A stretch of DNA of 64,000 nt from Osmia lignaria lignaria (taxonomy: Eukaryota > Arthropoda > Insecta > Hymenoptera > Megachilidae), in assembly GCF_051020975.1 (NCBI RefSeq), contig NW_027478160.1:19242001-19306000 (forward strand), in the 5' to 3' direction. Position numbers and translations under genes: made by a program. A model generated the notes under the pieces. The model searched no databases and was not told the DNA's origin. It saw only the letters and a list, made by a program, of their open reading frames with translations. Each line of letters opens with the position of its first letter. Position 1 is the first letter of the stretch. Shown here piece after piece: positions 35,606-50,417 of the stretch.

Positions 35606-38600
35606 TTGCTGATTTATCTCAAGGGAAGGGGCCTGACGGACATATTTCGAGATATTTCTTCTTCTCGTTGTTCTTCTTCTGCACAGCTAAGCTGGAAGTG
35701 GCATTTGCGGCCCGCACTAGTGCAGAGTTATCTCAAAGAAAGGGGCCACGGTGTTTCTGTATCTCTATTATGTTGGTGCGGCTTCGGAACTTTTAAATAT
35801 CTCGATATATCTCGAAAACTACGCTTCTGATCAAAAAATATCATAGAACATAACTTGTAGGAGACATAATTCTCTACAAAAAAGGTCTCTTAACATTTTG
35901 CCATAGCTCGCTTCGTTTCCGAGATATTTGCAGATATATCTCAAGGGAAGGGGCCTGACGGACATATTTCGAGATACTTCTTCTTCTTGTTGTTCTTCTT
36001 CTGCACAGCTAAACTGGAAGTGGCATTTCCAGCTCGCAATAGAGCAGAGTTATCTGAAAGAAAGGGGCCACGGTGTTTCTGTATCTCTATTATGTTGGTG
36101 CGGCTTCGGAACTTTTAAATATCTTGATATATCTCGAGAACTACGCATCTGATCAAAAAATATCATAGAACATAAAAAGTAGGAAACTTAATTCTCTACA
36201 AAAAAGGTCTCTTAACATTTTGCCATAGCTCGCTTCGTTTCCGAGATATTTGCAGATTTATCTCAAGGGAAGGGGCCTGACGGACATATTTCGAGATATT
36301 TCTTCTTCTTGTTGTTCTTCTTCTGCACAGCTAAGCTGGAAGTGGCATTTGCGGCTCGCACTAGTGCAGAGTTATCTCAAAGAAAGGGGCCACGGTGTTT
36401 CTGGATCTCTATTATGTTGGTGCGGCTTCCGAACTTTTAAATATCTCGATATATCTCGAAAACTACGCTTCTGATCAAAAAATATCATAGAACATAAATT
36501 GTAGGAAACATAATTCTCTACAAAAAAGGTCTCTTAACATTTTGCCATAGCTCGTTTCGTTTCCGAGATATTTGCAGATATATCTCAAGGGAAGGGGCCT
36601 GACGGACATATTTCGAGATATTTCTTCTTCTTGTTGTTCTTCTTCTGCACAGCTAAACTGGAAGTGGCATTTCCAGCTCGCAATAGTGCAGAGTTATCTC
36701 AAAGAAAGGGGCCACGGTGTTTCTGTATCTCTATTATGTTGGTGCGGCTTCGGAACTTTTAAATATCTTGATATATCTCGAGAACTACGCATCTGATCAA
36801 AAAATATCATAGAACATAAAAAGTACGAAACTTAATTCTCTACAAAAAAGGTCTCTTAACATTTTGCCAGAGCTCGCTTCGTTTCCGAGATATTTGCAGA
36901 TTTATCTCGAGGGAAGGGGCCTGACAGACATATTTCGAGATATTTCTTCTTCTTGTTGTTCTTCTTCTGCACAGCTAAGCTGGAAGTGGCATTTGCGGCT
37001 CGCACTAGTGCAGAGTTATCTCAAAGAAAGGGGCCACGGTGTTTCTGGATCTCTATTATGTTGGTGCGGCTTCCGAACTTTTAAATATCTCGATATATCT
37101 CGAAAACTACGCTTCTGATCAAAAAATATCATAGAACATAAATTGTAGGAAACATAATTCTCTACAAAAAAGGTCTCTTAACATTTTGCCATAGCTCGTT
37201 TCGTTTCCGAGATATTTGCAGATATATCTCAAGGGAAGGGGCCTGACGGACATATTTCGAGATATTTCTTCTTCTTGTTGTTCTTCTTCTGCACAGCTAA
37301 ACTGGAAGTGGCATTTCCAGCTCGCAATAGTGCAGAGTTATCTCAAAGAAAGGGGCCACGGTGTTTCTGTATCTCTATTATGTTGGTGCGGCTTCGGAAC
37401 TTTTAAATATCTTGATATATCTCGAGAACTACGCATCTGATCAAAAAATATCATAGAACATAAAAAGTACGAAACTTAATTCTCTACAAAAAAGGTCTCT
37501 TAACATTTTGCCATAGCTCGCTTCGTTTCCGAGATATTTGCAGATTTATCTCGAGGGAAGGGGCCTGACAGACATATTTCGAGATATTTCTTCTTCTTGT
37601 TGTTCTTCTTCTGCACAGCTAAGCTGGAAGTGGCATTTGCAGCTCGCAATAGTGCAGAGTTATCTCAAAGAAAGGGGCCACGGTGTTTCTGTATCTCTAT
37701 TATGCTGGTGCGGCTTCGGAACTTTTAAATATCTTGATATATCTCGAGAACTACGCATCTGATCAAAAAATATCATAGAACATAAAAAGTACGAAACTTA
37801 ATTCTCTACAACAAAGGTCTCTTAACATTTTGCCATAGCTCGCTTTGTTTCCGAGATATTTGCTGATTTATCTCAAGGGAAGGGGCCTGACGGACATATT
37901 TCGAGATATTTCTTCTTCTCGTTGTTCTTCTTCTGCACAGCTAAGCTGGAAGTGGCATTTGCGGCCCGTACTAGTGCAGAGTTATCTCAAAGAAAGGGGC
38001 CACGGTGTTTCTGTATCTCTATTATGTTGGTGCGGCTTCGGAACTTTTAAATATCTCGATATATCTCGAAAACTACGCTTCTGATCAAAAAATATCATAG
38101 AACATAACTTGTAGGAGACATAATTCTCTACAAAAAAGGTCTCTTAACATTTTGCCATAGCTCGCTTCGTTTCCGAGATATTTGCAGATATATCTCAAGG
38201 GAAGGGGCCTGACGGACATATTTCGAGATACTTCTTCTTCTTGTTGTTCTTCTTCTGCACAGCTAAGCTGGAAGTGGCTTTTGCGGCTCGCACTAGTGCA
38301 GAGTTATCTCAAAGAAAGGGGCCACGGTGTTTCTGTATCTCTATTATGTTGGTGCGGCTTCGGAACTTTTAAATATCTCGATATATCTCGAAAACTACGC
38401 TTCTGATCAAAAAATATCATAGAACATAACTTGTAGGAGACATAATTCTCTACAAAAAAGGTCTCTTAACATTTTGCCATAGCTCGCTTCGTTTCCGAGA
38501 TATTTGCAGATTTATCTCAAGGGAAGGGGCCTGACGGACATATTTCGAGATATATCTTCTTCTTGTTGTTCTTCTTCTGCACAGCTAAGCTGGAAGTGGC

Positions 38601-39791
38601 ATTTGCAGCTCGCAATAGTGCAGAGTTATCTCAAAGAAAGGGGCCACGGTGTTTCTGTATCTCTATTATGTTGGTGCGGCTTCGGAACTTTTAAATATCT
38701 TGATATATCTCGAGAAGTACGCATCTGATCAAAAAATATCATAGAACATAGAAAGTAGGAAACTTAATTCTCTACAAAAAAGGTCTCTTAACATTTTGCC
38801 ATAGCTCGCTTCGTTTCCGAGATATTTGCAGATTTATCTCAAGGGAAGGGGCCTGACGGACATATTTCGAGATATTTCTTCTTCTTGTTGTTCTTCTTCT
38901 GCACAGCTAAGCTGGAAGTGGCATTTGCGGCTCGCACTAGTGCAGAGTTATCTCAAAGAAAGGGGCCACGGTGTTTCAGGATCTCTGTTATGTTGGTGCG
39001 GCTTCGGAACTTTTAAATATCTCGATATATCTCGAAAACTACGCATCTGATCAAAAAATATCATAGAACATAAAAAGTAGGAAACTTAATTCTCTACAAA
39101 AAAGGTCTCTTAACATTATGCCATAGCTCGCTTCGTTTCCGAGATATTTGCTGATTTATCTCAAGGGAAGGGGCCTGACGGACATATTTCGAGATATTTC
39201 TTCTTCTTGTTGTTCTTCTTCTGCACAGCTAAACTGGAAGTGGCATTTCCAGCTCGCAATAGTGCAGAGTTATCTCAAAGAAAGGGGCCACGGTGTTTCA
39301 GGATCTCTGTTATGTTGGTGCGGCTTCGGAACTTTTAAATATCTCGATATATCTCGAAAACTACGCATCTGATCAAAAAATATCATAGAACATAAAAAGT
39401 AGGAAACTTAATTCTCTACAAAAAAGGTCTCTTAACATTATGCCATAGCTCGCTTCGTTTCCGAGATATTTGCTGATTTATCTCAAGGGAAGGGGCCTGA
39501 CGGACATATTTCGAGATATTTCTTCTTCTTGTTGTTCTTCTTCTGCACAGCTAAACTGGAAGTGGCATTTCCAGCTCGCAATAGTGCAGAGTTATCTCAA
39601 AGAAAGGGGCCACGGTGTTTCTGTATCTCTATTATGTTGGTGCGGCTTCGGAACTTTTAAATATCTCGATATATCTCGAAAACTACGCTTCTGATCAAAA
39701 AATATCACAGAACATAACTTGTAGGAGGCATAATTCTCTACAAAAAAGGTCTCTTAACATTTTGCCATAGCTCGCTTCGTTTCCGAGATAT
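35606..39791. repeat. Mixed monomers leading into the 10-mer HOR
   Basis: Order: B1 35606, A3 with gagatacttc 35928, B2 36250, A2 36572, B4 start with B2 body 36894, A2 37216, B4 start with A1 body 37538, B1 with cccgtactag 37860, A1 start with B4 body 38182, A1 with gagaagtacgc 38504, B3 38826, A2/B3 chimera 39148, A2 with B tail 39470. The last four look like a shortened unit of the next HOR. Copy 36894 is preceded by gccagagctc where other copies read gccatagctc. Confidence 0.75.
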
Positions 39792-42700
39792 TTGCAGATT
39801 TATCTCAAGGGAAGGGGCCTGACGGACATATTTCGAGATATATCTTCTTCTTGTTGTTCTTCTTCTGCACAGCTAAGCTGGAAGTGGCATTTGCAGCTCG
39901 CAATAGTGCAGAGTTATCTCAAAGAAAGGGGCCACGGTGTTTCTGTATCTCTATTATGTTGGTGCGGCTTCGGAACTTTTAAATATCTTGATATATCTCG
40001 AGAAGTACGCATCTGATCAAAAAATATCATAGAACATAGAAAGTAGGAAACTTAATTCTCTACAAAAAAGGTCTCTTAACATTTTGCCATAGCTCGCTTC
40101 GTTTCCGAGATATTTGCAGATTTATCTCAAGGGAAGGGGCCTGACGGACATATTTCGAGATATTTCTTCTTCTTGTTGTTCTTCTTCTGCACAGCTAAGC
40201 TGGAAGTGGCATTTGCGGCTCGCACTAGTGCAGAGTTATCTCAAAGAAAGGGGCCACGGTGTTTCAGGATCTCTGTTATGTTGGTGCGGCTTCGGAACTT
40301 TTAAATATCTCGATATATCTCGAAAACTACGCATCTGATCAAAAAATATCATAGAACATAAAAAGTAGGAAACTTAATTCTCTACAAAAAAGGTCTCTTA
40401 ACATTATGCCATAGCTCGCTTCGTTTCCGAGATATTTGCTGATTTATCTCAAGGGAAGGGGCCTGACGGACATATTTCGAGATATTTCTTCTTCTTGTTG
40501 TTCTTCTTCTGCACAGCTAAACTGGAAGTGGCATTTCCAGCTCGCAATAGTGCAGAGTTATCTCAAAGAAAGGGGCCACGGTGTTTCTGTATCTCTATTA
40601 TGCTGGTGCGGCTTCGGAACTTTTAAATATCTTGATATATCTCGAGAACTACGCATCTGATCAAAAAATATCATAGAACATAAAAAGTACGAAACTTAAT
40701 TCTCTACAACAAAGGTCTCTTAACATTTTGCCATAGCTCGCTTTGTTTCCGAGATATTTGCTGATTTATCTCAAGGGAAGGGGCCTGACGGACATATTTC
40801 GAGATATTTCTTCTTCTTGTTGTTCTTCTTCTGCACAGCTAAACTGGAAGTGGCATTTCCAGCTCGCAATAGAGCAGAGTTATCTGAAAGAAAGGGGCCA
40901 CGGTGTTTCTGTATCTCTATTATGTTGGTGCGGCTTCGGAACTTTTAAATATCTTGATATATCTCGAGAACTACGCATCTGATCAAAAAATATCATAGAA
41001 CATAAAAAGTAGGCAACTTAATTCTCTACAAAAAAGGTCTCTTGACATTTTGCCATAGCTCGCTTCGTTTCCGAGATATTTGCAGATTTATCTCAAGGGA
41101 AGGGGCCTGACGGACATATTTCGAGATATTTCTTCTTCTTGTTGTTCTTCTTCTGCACAGCTAAGCTGGAAGTGGCATTTGCGGCGCGCACTAGTGCAGA
41201 GTTATCTCAAAGAAAGGGGCCACGGTGTTTCAGGATCTCTATTATGTTGGTGCAGCTTCGGAACTTTTAAATATCTTGATATATCTCGAGAACAACGCAT
41301 CTGATCAAAAAATATCATAGAACATAGAAAGTAGGAAACTTAATTCTCTACAAAAAAGGTCTCTTAACATTTTGCCATAGCTCGCTTCGTTTCCGAGATA
41401 TTTGCAGATTTATCTCAAGGGAAGGGGCCTGACGGACATATTTCGAGATATTTCTTCTTCTTGTTGTTCTTCTTCTGCACAGCTAAGCTGGAAGTGGCAT
41501 TTGCGGCTCGCACTAGTGCAGAGTTATCTCAAAGAAAGGGGCCACGGTGTTTCTGGATCTCTATTATGTTGGTGCGGCTTCCGAACTTTTAAATATCTCG
41601 ATATATCTCGAAAACTACGCTTCTGATCAAAAAATATCATAGAACATAAATTGTAGGAAACATAATTCTCTACAAAAAAGGTCTCTTAACATTTTGCCAT
41701 AGCTCGTTTCGTTTCCGAGATATTTGCAGATATATCTCAAGGGAAGGGGCCTGACGGACATATTTCGAGATATTTCTTCTTCTTGTTGTTCTTCTTCTGC
41801 ACAGCTAAACTGGAAGTGGCATTTCCAGCTCGCAATAGTGCAGAGTTATCTCAAAGAAAGGGGCCACGGTGTTTCTGTATCTCTATTATGTTGGTGCGGC
41901 TTCGGAACTTTTAAATATCTTGATATATCTCGAGAACTACGCATCTGATCAAAAAATATCATAGAACATAAAAAGTACGAAACTTAATTCTCTACAAAAA
42001 AGGTTTCTTAACATTATGCCATAGCTCGCTTCGTTTCCGAGATATTTGCTGATTTATCTCAAGGGAAGGGGCCTGACGGACATATTTCGAGATATTTCTT
42101 CTTCTTGTTGTTCTTCTTCTGCACAGCTAAACTGGAAGTGGCATTTCCAGCTCGCAATAGTGCAGAGTTATCTCAAAGAAAGGGGCCACGGTGTTTCTGT
42201 ATCTCTATTATGTTGGTGCGGCTTCGGAACTTTTAAATATCTTGATATATCTCGAGAACTACGCATCTGATCAAAAAATATCATAGAACATAAAAAGTAG
42301 GAAACTTAATTCTCTACAAAAAAGCTCTCTTAACATTTTGCCATAGCTCGCTTCGTTTCCGAGATATTTGCAGATTTATCTCAAGGGAAGGGGCCTGACG
42401 GACATATTTCGAGATATTTCTTCTTCTTGTTGTTCTTCTTCTGCACAGCTAAGCTGGAAGTGGCATTTGCGGCTCGCACTAGTGCAGAGTTATCTCAAAG
42501 AAAGGGGCCACGGTGTTTCAGGATCTCTGTTATGTTGGTGCGGCTTCGGAACTTTTAAATATCTCGATATATCTCGAAAACTACGCATCTGATCAAAAAA
42601 TATCATAGAACATAAAAAGTAGGAAACTTAATTCTCTACAAAAAAGGTCTCTTAACATTATGCCATAGCTCGCTTCGTTTCCGAGATATTTGCTGATTTA

Positions 42701-43011
42701 TCTCAAGGGAAGGGGCCTGACGGACATATTTCGAGATATTTCTTCTTCTTGTTGTTCTTCTTCTGCACAGCTAAACTGGAAGTGGCATTTCCAGCTCGCA
42801 ATAGTGCAGAGTTATCTCAAAGAAAGGGGCCACGGTGTTTCTGTATCTCTATTATGTTGGTGCGGCTTCGGAACTTTTAAATATCTCGATATATCTCGAA
42901 AACTACGCTTCTGATCAAAAAATATCACAGAACATAACTTGTAGGAGGCATAATTCTCTACAAAAAAGGTCTCTTAACATTTTGCCATAGCTCGCTTCGT
43001 TTCCGAGATAT
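39792..43011. repeat. 10-mer HOR unit (3,220 bp), copy 1
   Basis: Order: A1 with gagaagtacgc, B3, A2, B1-start/A3-body, class B with gcggcgcgcactag and ggtgcagcttc, B2, A2, A2, B3, A2 with B tail. Private markers are gtaggcaactt and ctcttgacatttt (near 41,010-41,050), caaaaaaggtttctt, aaaaagctctc and the tail tatcacag with gtaggaggca. The tcacag marker sits at 39,705 just before the unit and at 42,925 at its end, exactly 3,220 bp apart. Confidence 0.88.
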
Positions 43012-46000
43012 TTGCAGATTTATCTCAAGGGAAGGGGCCTGACGGACATATTTCGAGATATATCTTCTTCTTGTTGTTCTTCTTCTGCACAGCTAAGCTG
43101 GAAGTGGCATTTGCAGCTCGCAATAGTGCAGAGTTATCTCAAAGAAAGGGGCCACGGTGTTTCTGTATCTCTATTATGTTGGTGCGGCTTCGGAACTTTT
43201 AAATATCTTGATATATCTCGAGAAGTACGCATCTGATCAAAAAATATCATAGAACATAGAAAGTAGGAAACTTAATTCTCTACAAAAAAGGTCTCTTAAC
43301 ATTTTGCCATAGCTCGCTTCGTTTCCGAGATATTTGCAGATTTATCTCAAGGGAAGGGGCCTGACGGACATATTTCGAGATATTTCTTCTTCTTGTTGTT
43401 CTTCTTCTGCACAGCTAAGCTGGAAGTGGCATTTGCGGCTCGCACTAGTGCAGAGTTATCTCAAAGAAAGGGGCCACGGTGTTTCAGGATCTCTGTTATG
43501 TTGGTGCGGCTTCGGAACTTTTAAATATCTCGATATATCTCGAAAACTACGCATCTGATCAAAAAATATCATAGAACATAAAAAGTAGGAAACTTAATTC
43601 TCTACAAAAAAGGTCTCTTAACATTATGCCATAGCTCGCTTCGTTTCCGAGATATTTGCTGATTTATCTCAAGGGAAGGGGCCTGACGGACATATTTCGA
43701 GATATTTCTTCTTCTTGTTGTTCTTCTTCTGCACAGCTAAACTGGAAGTGGCATTTCCAGCTCGCAATAGTGCAGAGTTATCTCAAAGAAAGGGGCCACG
43801 GTGTTTCTGTATCTCTATTATGCTGGTGCGGCTTCGGAACTTTTAAATATCTTGATATATCTCGAGAACTACGCATCTGATCAAAAAATATCATAGAACA
43901 TAAAAAGTACGAAACTTAATTCTCTACAACAAAGGTCTCTTAACATTTTGCCATAGCTCGCTTTGTTTCCGAGATATTTGCTGATTTATCTCAAGGGAAG
44001 GGGCCTGACGGACATATTTCGAGATATTTCTTCTTCTTGTTGTTCTTCTTCTGCACAGCTAAACTGGAAGTGGCATTTCCAGCTCGCAATAGAGCAGAGT
44101 TATCTGAAAGAAAGGGGCCACGGTGTTTCTGTATCTCTATTATGTTGGTGCGGCTTCGGAACTTTTAAATATCTTGATATATCTCGAGAACTACGCATCT
44201 GATCAAAAAATATCATAGAACATAAAAAGTAGGCAACTTAATTCTCTACAAAAAAGGTCTCTTGACATTTTGCCATAGCTCGCTTCGTTTCCGAGATATT
44301 TGCAGATTTATCTCAAGGGAAGGGGCCTGACGGACATATTTCGAGATATTTCTTCTTCTTGTTGTTCTTCTTCTGCACAGCTAAGCTGGAAGTGGCATTT
44401 GCGGCGCGCACTAGTGCAGAGTTATCTCAAAGAAAGGGGCCACGGTGTTTCAGGATCTCTATTATGTTGGTGCAGCTTCGGAACTTTTAAATATCTTGAT
44501 ATATCTCGAGAACAACGCATCTGATCAAAAAATATCATAGAACATAGAAAGTAGGAAACTTAATTCTCTACAAAAAAGGTCTCTTAACATTTTGCCATAG
44601 CTCGCTTCGTTTCCGAGATATTTGCAGATTTATCTCAAGGGAAGGGGCCTGACGGACATATTTCGAGATATTTCTTCTTCTTGTTGTTCTTCTTCTGCAC
44701 AGCTAAGCTGGAAGTGGCATTTGCGGCTCGCACTAGTGCAGAGTTATCTCAAAGAAAGGGGCCACGGTGTTTCTGGATCTCTATTATGTTGGTGCGGCTT
44801 CCGAACTTTTAAATATCTCGATATATCTCGAAAACTACGCTTCTGATCAAAAAATATCATAGAACATAAATTGTAGGAAACATAATTCTCTACAAAAAAG
44901 GTCTCTTAACATTTTGCCATAGCTCGTTTCGTTTCCGAGATATTTGCAGATATATCTCAAGGGAAGGGGCCTGACGGACATATTTCGAGATATTTCTTCT
45001 TCTTGTTGTTCTTCTTCTGCACAGCTAAACTGGAAGTGGCATTTCCAGCTCGCAATAGTGCAGAGTTATCTCAAAGAAAGGGGCCACGGTGTTTCTGTAT
45101 CTCTATTATGTTGGTGCGGCTTCGGAACTTTTAAATATCTTGATATATCTCGAGAACTACGCATCTGATCAAAAAATATCATAGAACATAAAAAGTACGA
45201 AACTTAATTCTCTACAAAAAAGGTTTCTTAACATTATGCCATAGCTCGCTTCGTTTCCGAGATATTTGCTGATTTATCTCAAGGGAAGGGGCCTGACGGA
45301 CATATTTCGAGATATTTCTTCTTCTTGTTGTTCTTCTTCTGCACAGCTAAACTGGAAGTGGCATTTCCAGCTCGCAATAGTGCAGAGTTATCTCAAAGAA
45401 AGGGGCCACGGTGTTTCTGTATCTCTATTATGTTGGTGCGGCTTCGGAACTTTTAAATATCTTGATATATCTCGAGAACTACGCATCTGATCAAAAAATA
45501 TCATAGAACATAAAAAGTAGGAAACTTAATTCTCTACAAAAAAGCTCTCTTAACATTTTGCCATAGCTCGCTTCGTTTCCGAGATATTTGCAGATTTATC
45601 TCAAGGGAAGGGGCCTGACGGACATATTTCGAGATATTTCTTCTTCTTGTTGTTCTTCTTCTGCACAGCTAAGCTGGAAGTGGCATTTGCGGCTCGCACT
45701 AGTGCAGAGTTATCTCAAAGAAAGGGGCCACGGTGTTTCAGGATCTCTGTTATGTTGGTGCGGCTTCGGAACTTTTAAATATCTCGATATATCTCGAAAA
45801 CTACGCATCTGATCAAAAAATATCATAGAACATAAAAAGTAGGAAACTTAATTCTCTACAAAAAAGGTCTCTTAACATTATGCCATAGCTCGCTTCGTTT
45901 CCGAGATATTTGCTGATTTATCTCAAGGGAAGGGGCCTGACGGACATATTTCGAGATATTTCTTCTTCTTGTTGTTCTTCTTCTGCACAGCTAAACTGGA

Positions 46001-47197
46001 AGTGGCATTTCCAGCTCGCAATAGTGCAGAGTTATCTCAAAGAAAGGGGCCACGGTGTTTCTGTATCTCTATTATGCTGGTGCGGCTTCGGAACTTTTAA
46101 ATATCTTGATATATCTCGAGAACTACGCATCTGATCAAAAAATATCATAGAACATAAAAAGTACGAAACTTAATTCTCTACAACAAAGGTCTCTTAACAT
46201 TTTGCCATAGCTCGCTTTGTTTCCGAGATATTTGCTGATTTATCTCAAGGGAAGGGGCCTGACGGACATATTTCGAGATATTTCTTCTTCTCGTTGTTCT
46301 TCTTCTGCACAGCTAAGCTGGAAGTGGCATTTGCGGCCCGCACTAGTGCAGAGTTATCTCAAAGAAAGGGGCCACGGTGTTTCTGTATCTCTATTATGTT
46401 GGTGCGGCTTCGGAACTTTTAAATATCTCGATATATCTCGAAAACTACGCATCTGATCAAAAAATATCATAGAACATAAAAAGTAGGAAACTTAATTCTC
46501 TACAAAAAAGGTCTCTTAACATTATGCCATAGCTCGCTTCGTTTCCGAGATATTTGCTGATTTATCTCAAGGGAAGGGGCCTGACGGACATATTTCGAGA
46601 TATTTCTTCTTCTTGTTGTTCTTCTTCTGCACAGCTAAACTGGAAGTGGCATTTCCAGCTCGCAATAGTGCAGAGTTATCTCAAAGAAAGGGGCCACGGT
46701 GTTTCAGGATCTCTGTTATGTTGGTGCGGCTTCGGAACTTTTAAATATCTCGATATATCTCGAAAACTACGCATCTGATCAAAAAATATCATAGAACATA
46801 AAAAGTAGGAAACTTAATTCTCTACAAAAAAGGTCTCTTAACATTATGCCATAGCTCGCTTCGTTTCCGAGATATTTGCTGATTTATCTCAAGGGAAGGG
46901 GCCTGACGGACATATTTCGAGATATTTCTTCTTCTTGTTGTTCTTCTTCTGCACAGCTAAACTGGAAGTGGCATTTCCAGCTCGCAATAGTGCAGAGTTA
47001 TCTCAAAGAAAGGGGCCACGGTGTTTCTGTATCTCTATTATGTTGGTGCGGCTTCGGAACTTTTAAATATCTCGATATATCTCGAAAACTACGCTTCTGA
47101 TCAAAAAATATCACAGAACATAACTTGTAGGAGGCATAATTCTCTACAAAAAAGGTCTCTTAACATTTTGCCATAGCTCGCTTCGTTTCCGAGATAT
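43012..47197. repeat. 10-mer HOR unit, copy 2, expanded to 13 monomers
   Basis: The first nine monomers repeat copy 1 with the same private markers. Then come A2 45910, B1 with a B3-like tail 46232, A2/B3 chimera 46554 and A2 with B tail 46876. The unit is therefore three monomers (966 bp) longer; the tcacag markers at 42,925 and 47,111 are 4,186 bp apart (13 x 322). The added chimera resembles the one at 39148. Confidence 0.86.
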
Positions 47198-50100
47198 TTG
47201 CAGATTTATCTCAAGGGAAGGGGCCTGACGGACATATTTCGAGATATATCTTCTTCTTGTTGTTCTTCTTCTGCACAGCTAAGCTGGAAGTGGCATTTGC
47301 AGCTCGCAATAGTGCAGAGTTATCTCAAAGAAAGGGGCCACGGTGTTTCTGTATCTCTATTATGTTGGTGCGGCTTCGGAACTTTTAAATATCTTGATAT
47401 ATCTCGAGAAGTACGCATCTGATCAAAAAATATCATAGAACATAGAAAGTAGGAAACTTAATTCTCTACAAAAAAGGTCTCTTAACATTTTGCCATAGCT
47501 CGCTTCGTTTCCGAGATATTTGCAGATTTATCTCAAGGGAAGGGGCCTGACGGACATATTTCGAGATATTTCTTCTTCTTGTTGTTCTTCTTCTGCACAG
47601 CTAAGCTGGAAGTGGCATTTGCGGCTCGCACTAGTGCAGAGTTATCTCAAAGAAAGGGGCCACGGTGTTTCAGGATCTCTGTTATGTTGGTGCGGCTTCG
47701 GAACTTTTAAATATCTCGATATATCTCGAAAACTACGCATCTGATCAAAAAATATCATAGAACATAAAAAGTAGGAAACTTAATTCTCTACAAAAAAGGT
47801 CTCTTAACATTATGCCATAGCTCGCTTCGTTTCCGAGATATTTGCTGATTTATCTCAAGGGAAGGGGCCTGACGGACATATTTCGAGATATTTCTTCTTC
47901 TTGTTGTTCTTCTTCTGCACAGCTAAACTGGAAGTGGCATTTCCAGCTCGCAATAGTGCAGAGTTATCTCAAAGAAAGGGGCCACGGTGTTTCTGTATCT
48001 CTATTATGCTGGTGCGGCTTCGGAACTTTTAAATATCTTGATATATCTCGAGAACTACGCATCTGATCAAAAAATATCATAGAACATAAAAAGTACGAAA
48101 CCTAATTCTCTACAACAAAGGTCTCTTAACATTTTGCCATAGCTCGCTTTGTTTCCGAGATATTTGCTGATTTATCTCAAGGGAAGGGGCCTGACGGACA
48201 TATTTCGAGATATTTCTTCTTCTCGTTGTTCTTTTTCTGCACAGCTAAGCTGGAAGTGGCATTTGCGGCCCGCACTAGTGCAGAGTTATCTCAAAGAAAG
48301 GGGCCACGGTGTTTCTGTATCTCTATTATGTTGGTGCGGCTTCGGAACTTTTAAATATCTCGATATATCTCGAAAACTACGCTTCTGATCAAAAAATATC
48401 ATAGAACATAACTTGTAGGAGACATAATTCTCTACAAAAAAGGTCTCTTAACATTTTGCCATAGCTCGCTTCGTTTCCGAGATATTTGCAGATATATCTC
48501 AAGGGAAGGGGCCTGACGGACATATTTCGAGATATTTCTTCTTCTTGTTGTTCTTCTTCTGCACAGCTAAACTGGAAGTGGCATTTCCAGCTCGCAATAG
48601 AGCAGAGTTATCTGAAAGAAAGGGGCCACGGTGTTTCTGTATCTCTATTATGTTGGTGCGGCTTCGGAACTTTTAAATATCTTGATATATCTCGAGAACT
48701 ACGCATCTGATCAAAAAATATCATAGAACATAAAAAGTAGGAAACTTAATTCTCTACAAAAAAGGTCTCTTAACATTTTGCCATAGCTCGCTTCGTTTCC
48801 GAGATATTTGCAGATTTATCTCAAGGGAAGGGGCCTGACGGACATATTTCGAGATATTTCTTCTTCTTGCTGTTCTTCTTCTGCACAGCTAAGCTGGAAG
48901 TGGCATTTGCGGCTCGCACTAGTGCAGAGTTATCTCAAAGAAAGGGGCCACGGTGTTTCTGGATCTCTATTATGTTGGTGCGGCTTCCGAACTTTTAAAT
49001 ATCTCGATATATCTCGAAAACTACGCTTCTGATCAAAAAATATCATAGAACATGAATTGTAGGAAACATAATTCTCTACAAAAAAGGTCTCTTAACATTT
49101 TGCCATAGCTCGTTTCGTTTCCGAGATATTTGCAGATATATCTCAAGGGAAGGTGCCTGACGGACATATTTCGAGATATTTCTTCTTCTTGTTGTTCTTC
49201 TTCTGCACAGCTAAACTGGAAGTGGCATTTCCAGCTCGCAATAGTGCAGAGTTATCTCAAAGAAAGGGGCCACGGTGTTTCTGTATCTCTATTATGTTGG
49301 TGCGGCTTCGGAACTTTTAAATATCTTGATATATCTCGAGAACTACGCATCTGATCAAAAAATATCATAGAACATAAAAAGTAGGAAACTTAATTCTCTA
49401 CAAAAAAGGTCTCTTAACATTATGCCATAGCTCGCTTCGTTTCCGAGATATTTGCTGATTTATCTCAAGGGAAGGGGCCTGACGGACATATTTCGAGATA
49501 TTTCTTCTTCTTGTTGTTCTTCTTCTGCACAGCTAAACTGGAAGTGGCATTTCCAGCTCGCAATAGTGCAGAGTTATCTCAAAGAAAGGGGCCACGGTGT
49601 TTCTGTATCTCTATTATGTTGGTGCGGCTTCGGAACTTTTAAATATCTTGATATATCTCGAGAACTACGCATCTGATCAAAAAATATCATAGAACATAAA
49701 AAGTAGGAAACTTAATTCTCTACAAAAAAGCTCTCTTAACATTTTGCCATAGCTCGCTTCGTTTCCGAGATATTTGCAGATTTATCTCAAGGGAAGGGGC
49801 CTGACGGACATATTTCGAGATATTTCTTCTTCTTGTTGTTCTTCTTCTGCACAGCTAAGCTGGAAGTGGCATTTGCGGCTCGCACTAGTGCAGAGTTATC
49901 TCAAAGAAAGGGGCCACGGTGTTTCAGGATCTCTGTTATGTTGGTGCGGCTTCGGAACTTTTAAATATCTCGATATATCTCGAAAACTACGCATCTGATC
50001 AAAAAATATCATAGAACATAAAAAGTAGGAAACTTAATTCTCTACAAAAAAGGACTCTTAACATTATGCCATAGCTCGCTTCGTTTCCGAGATATTTGCT

Positions 50101-50417
50101 GATTTATCTCAAGGGAAGGGGCCTGACGGACATATTTCGAGATATTTCTTCTTCTTGTTGTTCTTCTTCTGCACAGCTAAACTGGAAGTGGCATTTCCAG
50201 CTCGCAATAGTGCAGAGTTATCTCAAAGAAAGGGGCCACGGTGTTTCTGTATCTCTATTATGTTGGTGCGGCTTCGGAACTTTTAAATATCTCGATATAT
50301 CTCGAAAACTACGCTTCTGATCAAAAAATATCACAGAACATAACTTGTAGGAGGCATAATTCTCTACAAAAAAGGTCTCTTAACATTTTGCCATAGCTCG
50401 CTTCGTTTCCGAGATAT
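47198..50417. repeat. 10-mer HOR unit, copy 3, with substituted middle
   Basis: It starts and ends like copies 1 and 2 (A1/B3/A2 at the start; A2, B3, A2 with B tail and tcacag at 50,331 at the end). Positions 4-7 are instead B1, A3, B2, A4 (48164-49451), the same 4-mer that opens each 11-mer unit, including ttctttttctgc and gaaggtgcctg. The length is unchanged at 10 monomers. I read this as replacement of a four-monomer tract by gene conversion or double exchange. Confidence 0.84.
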
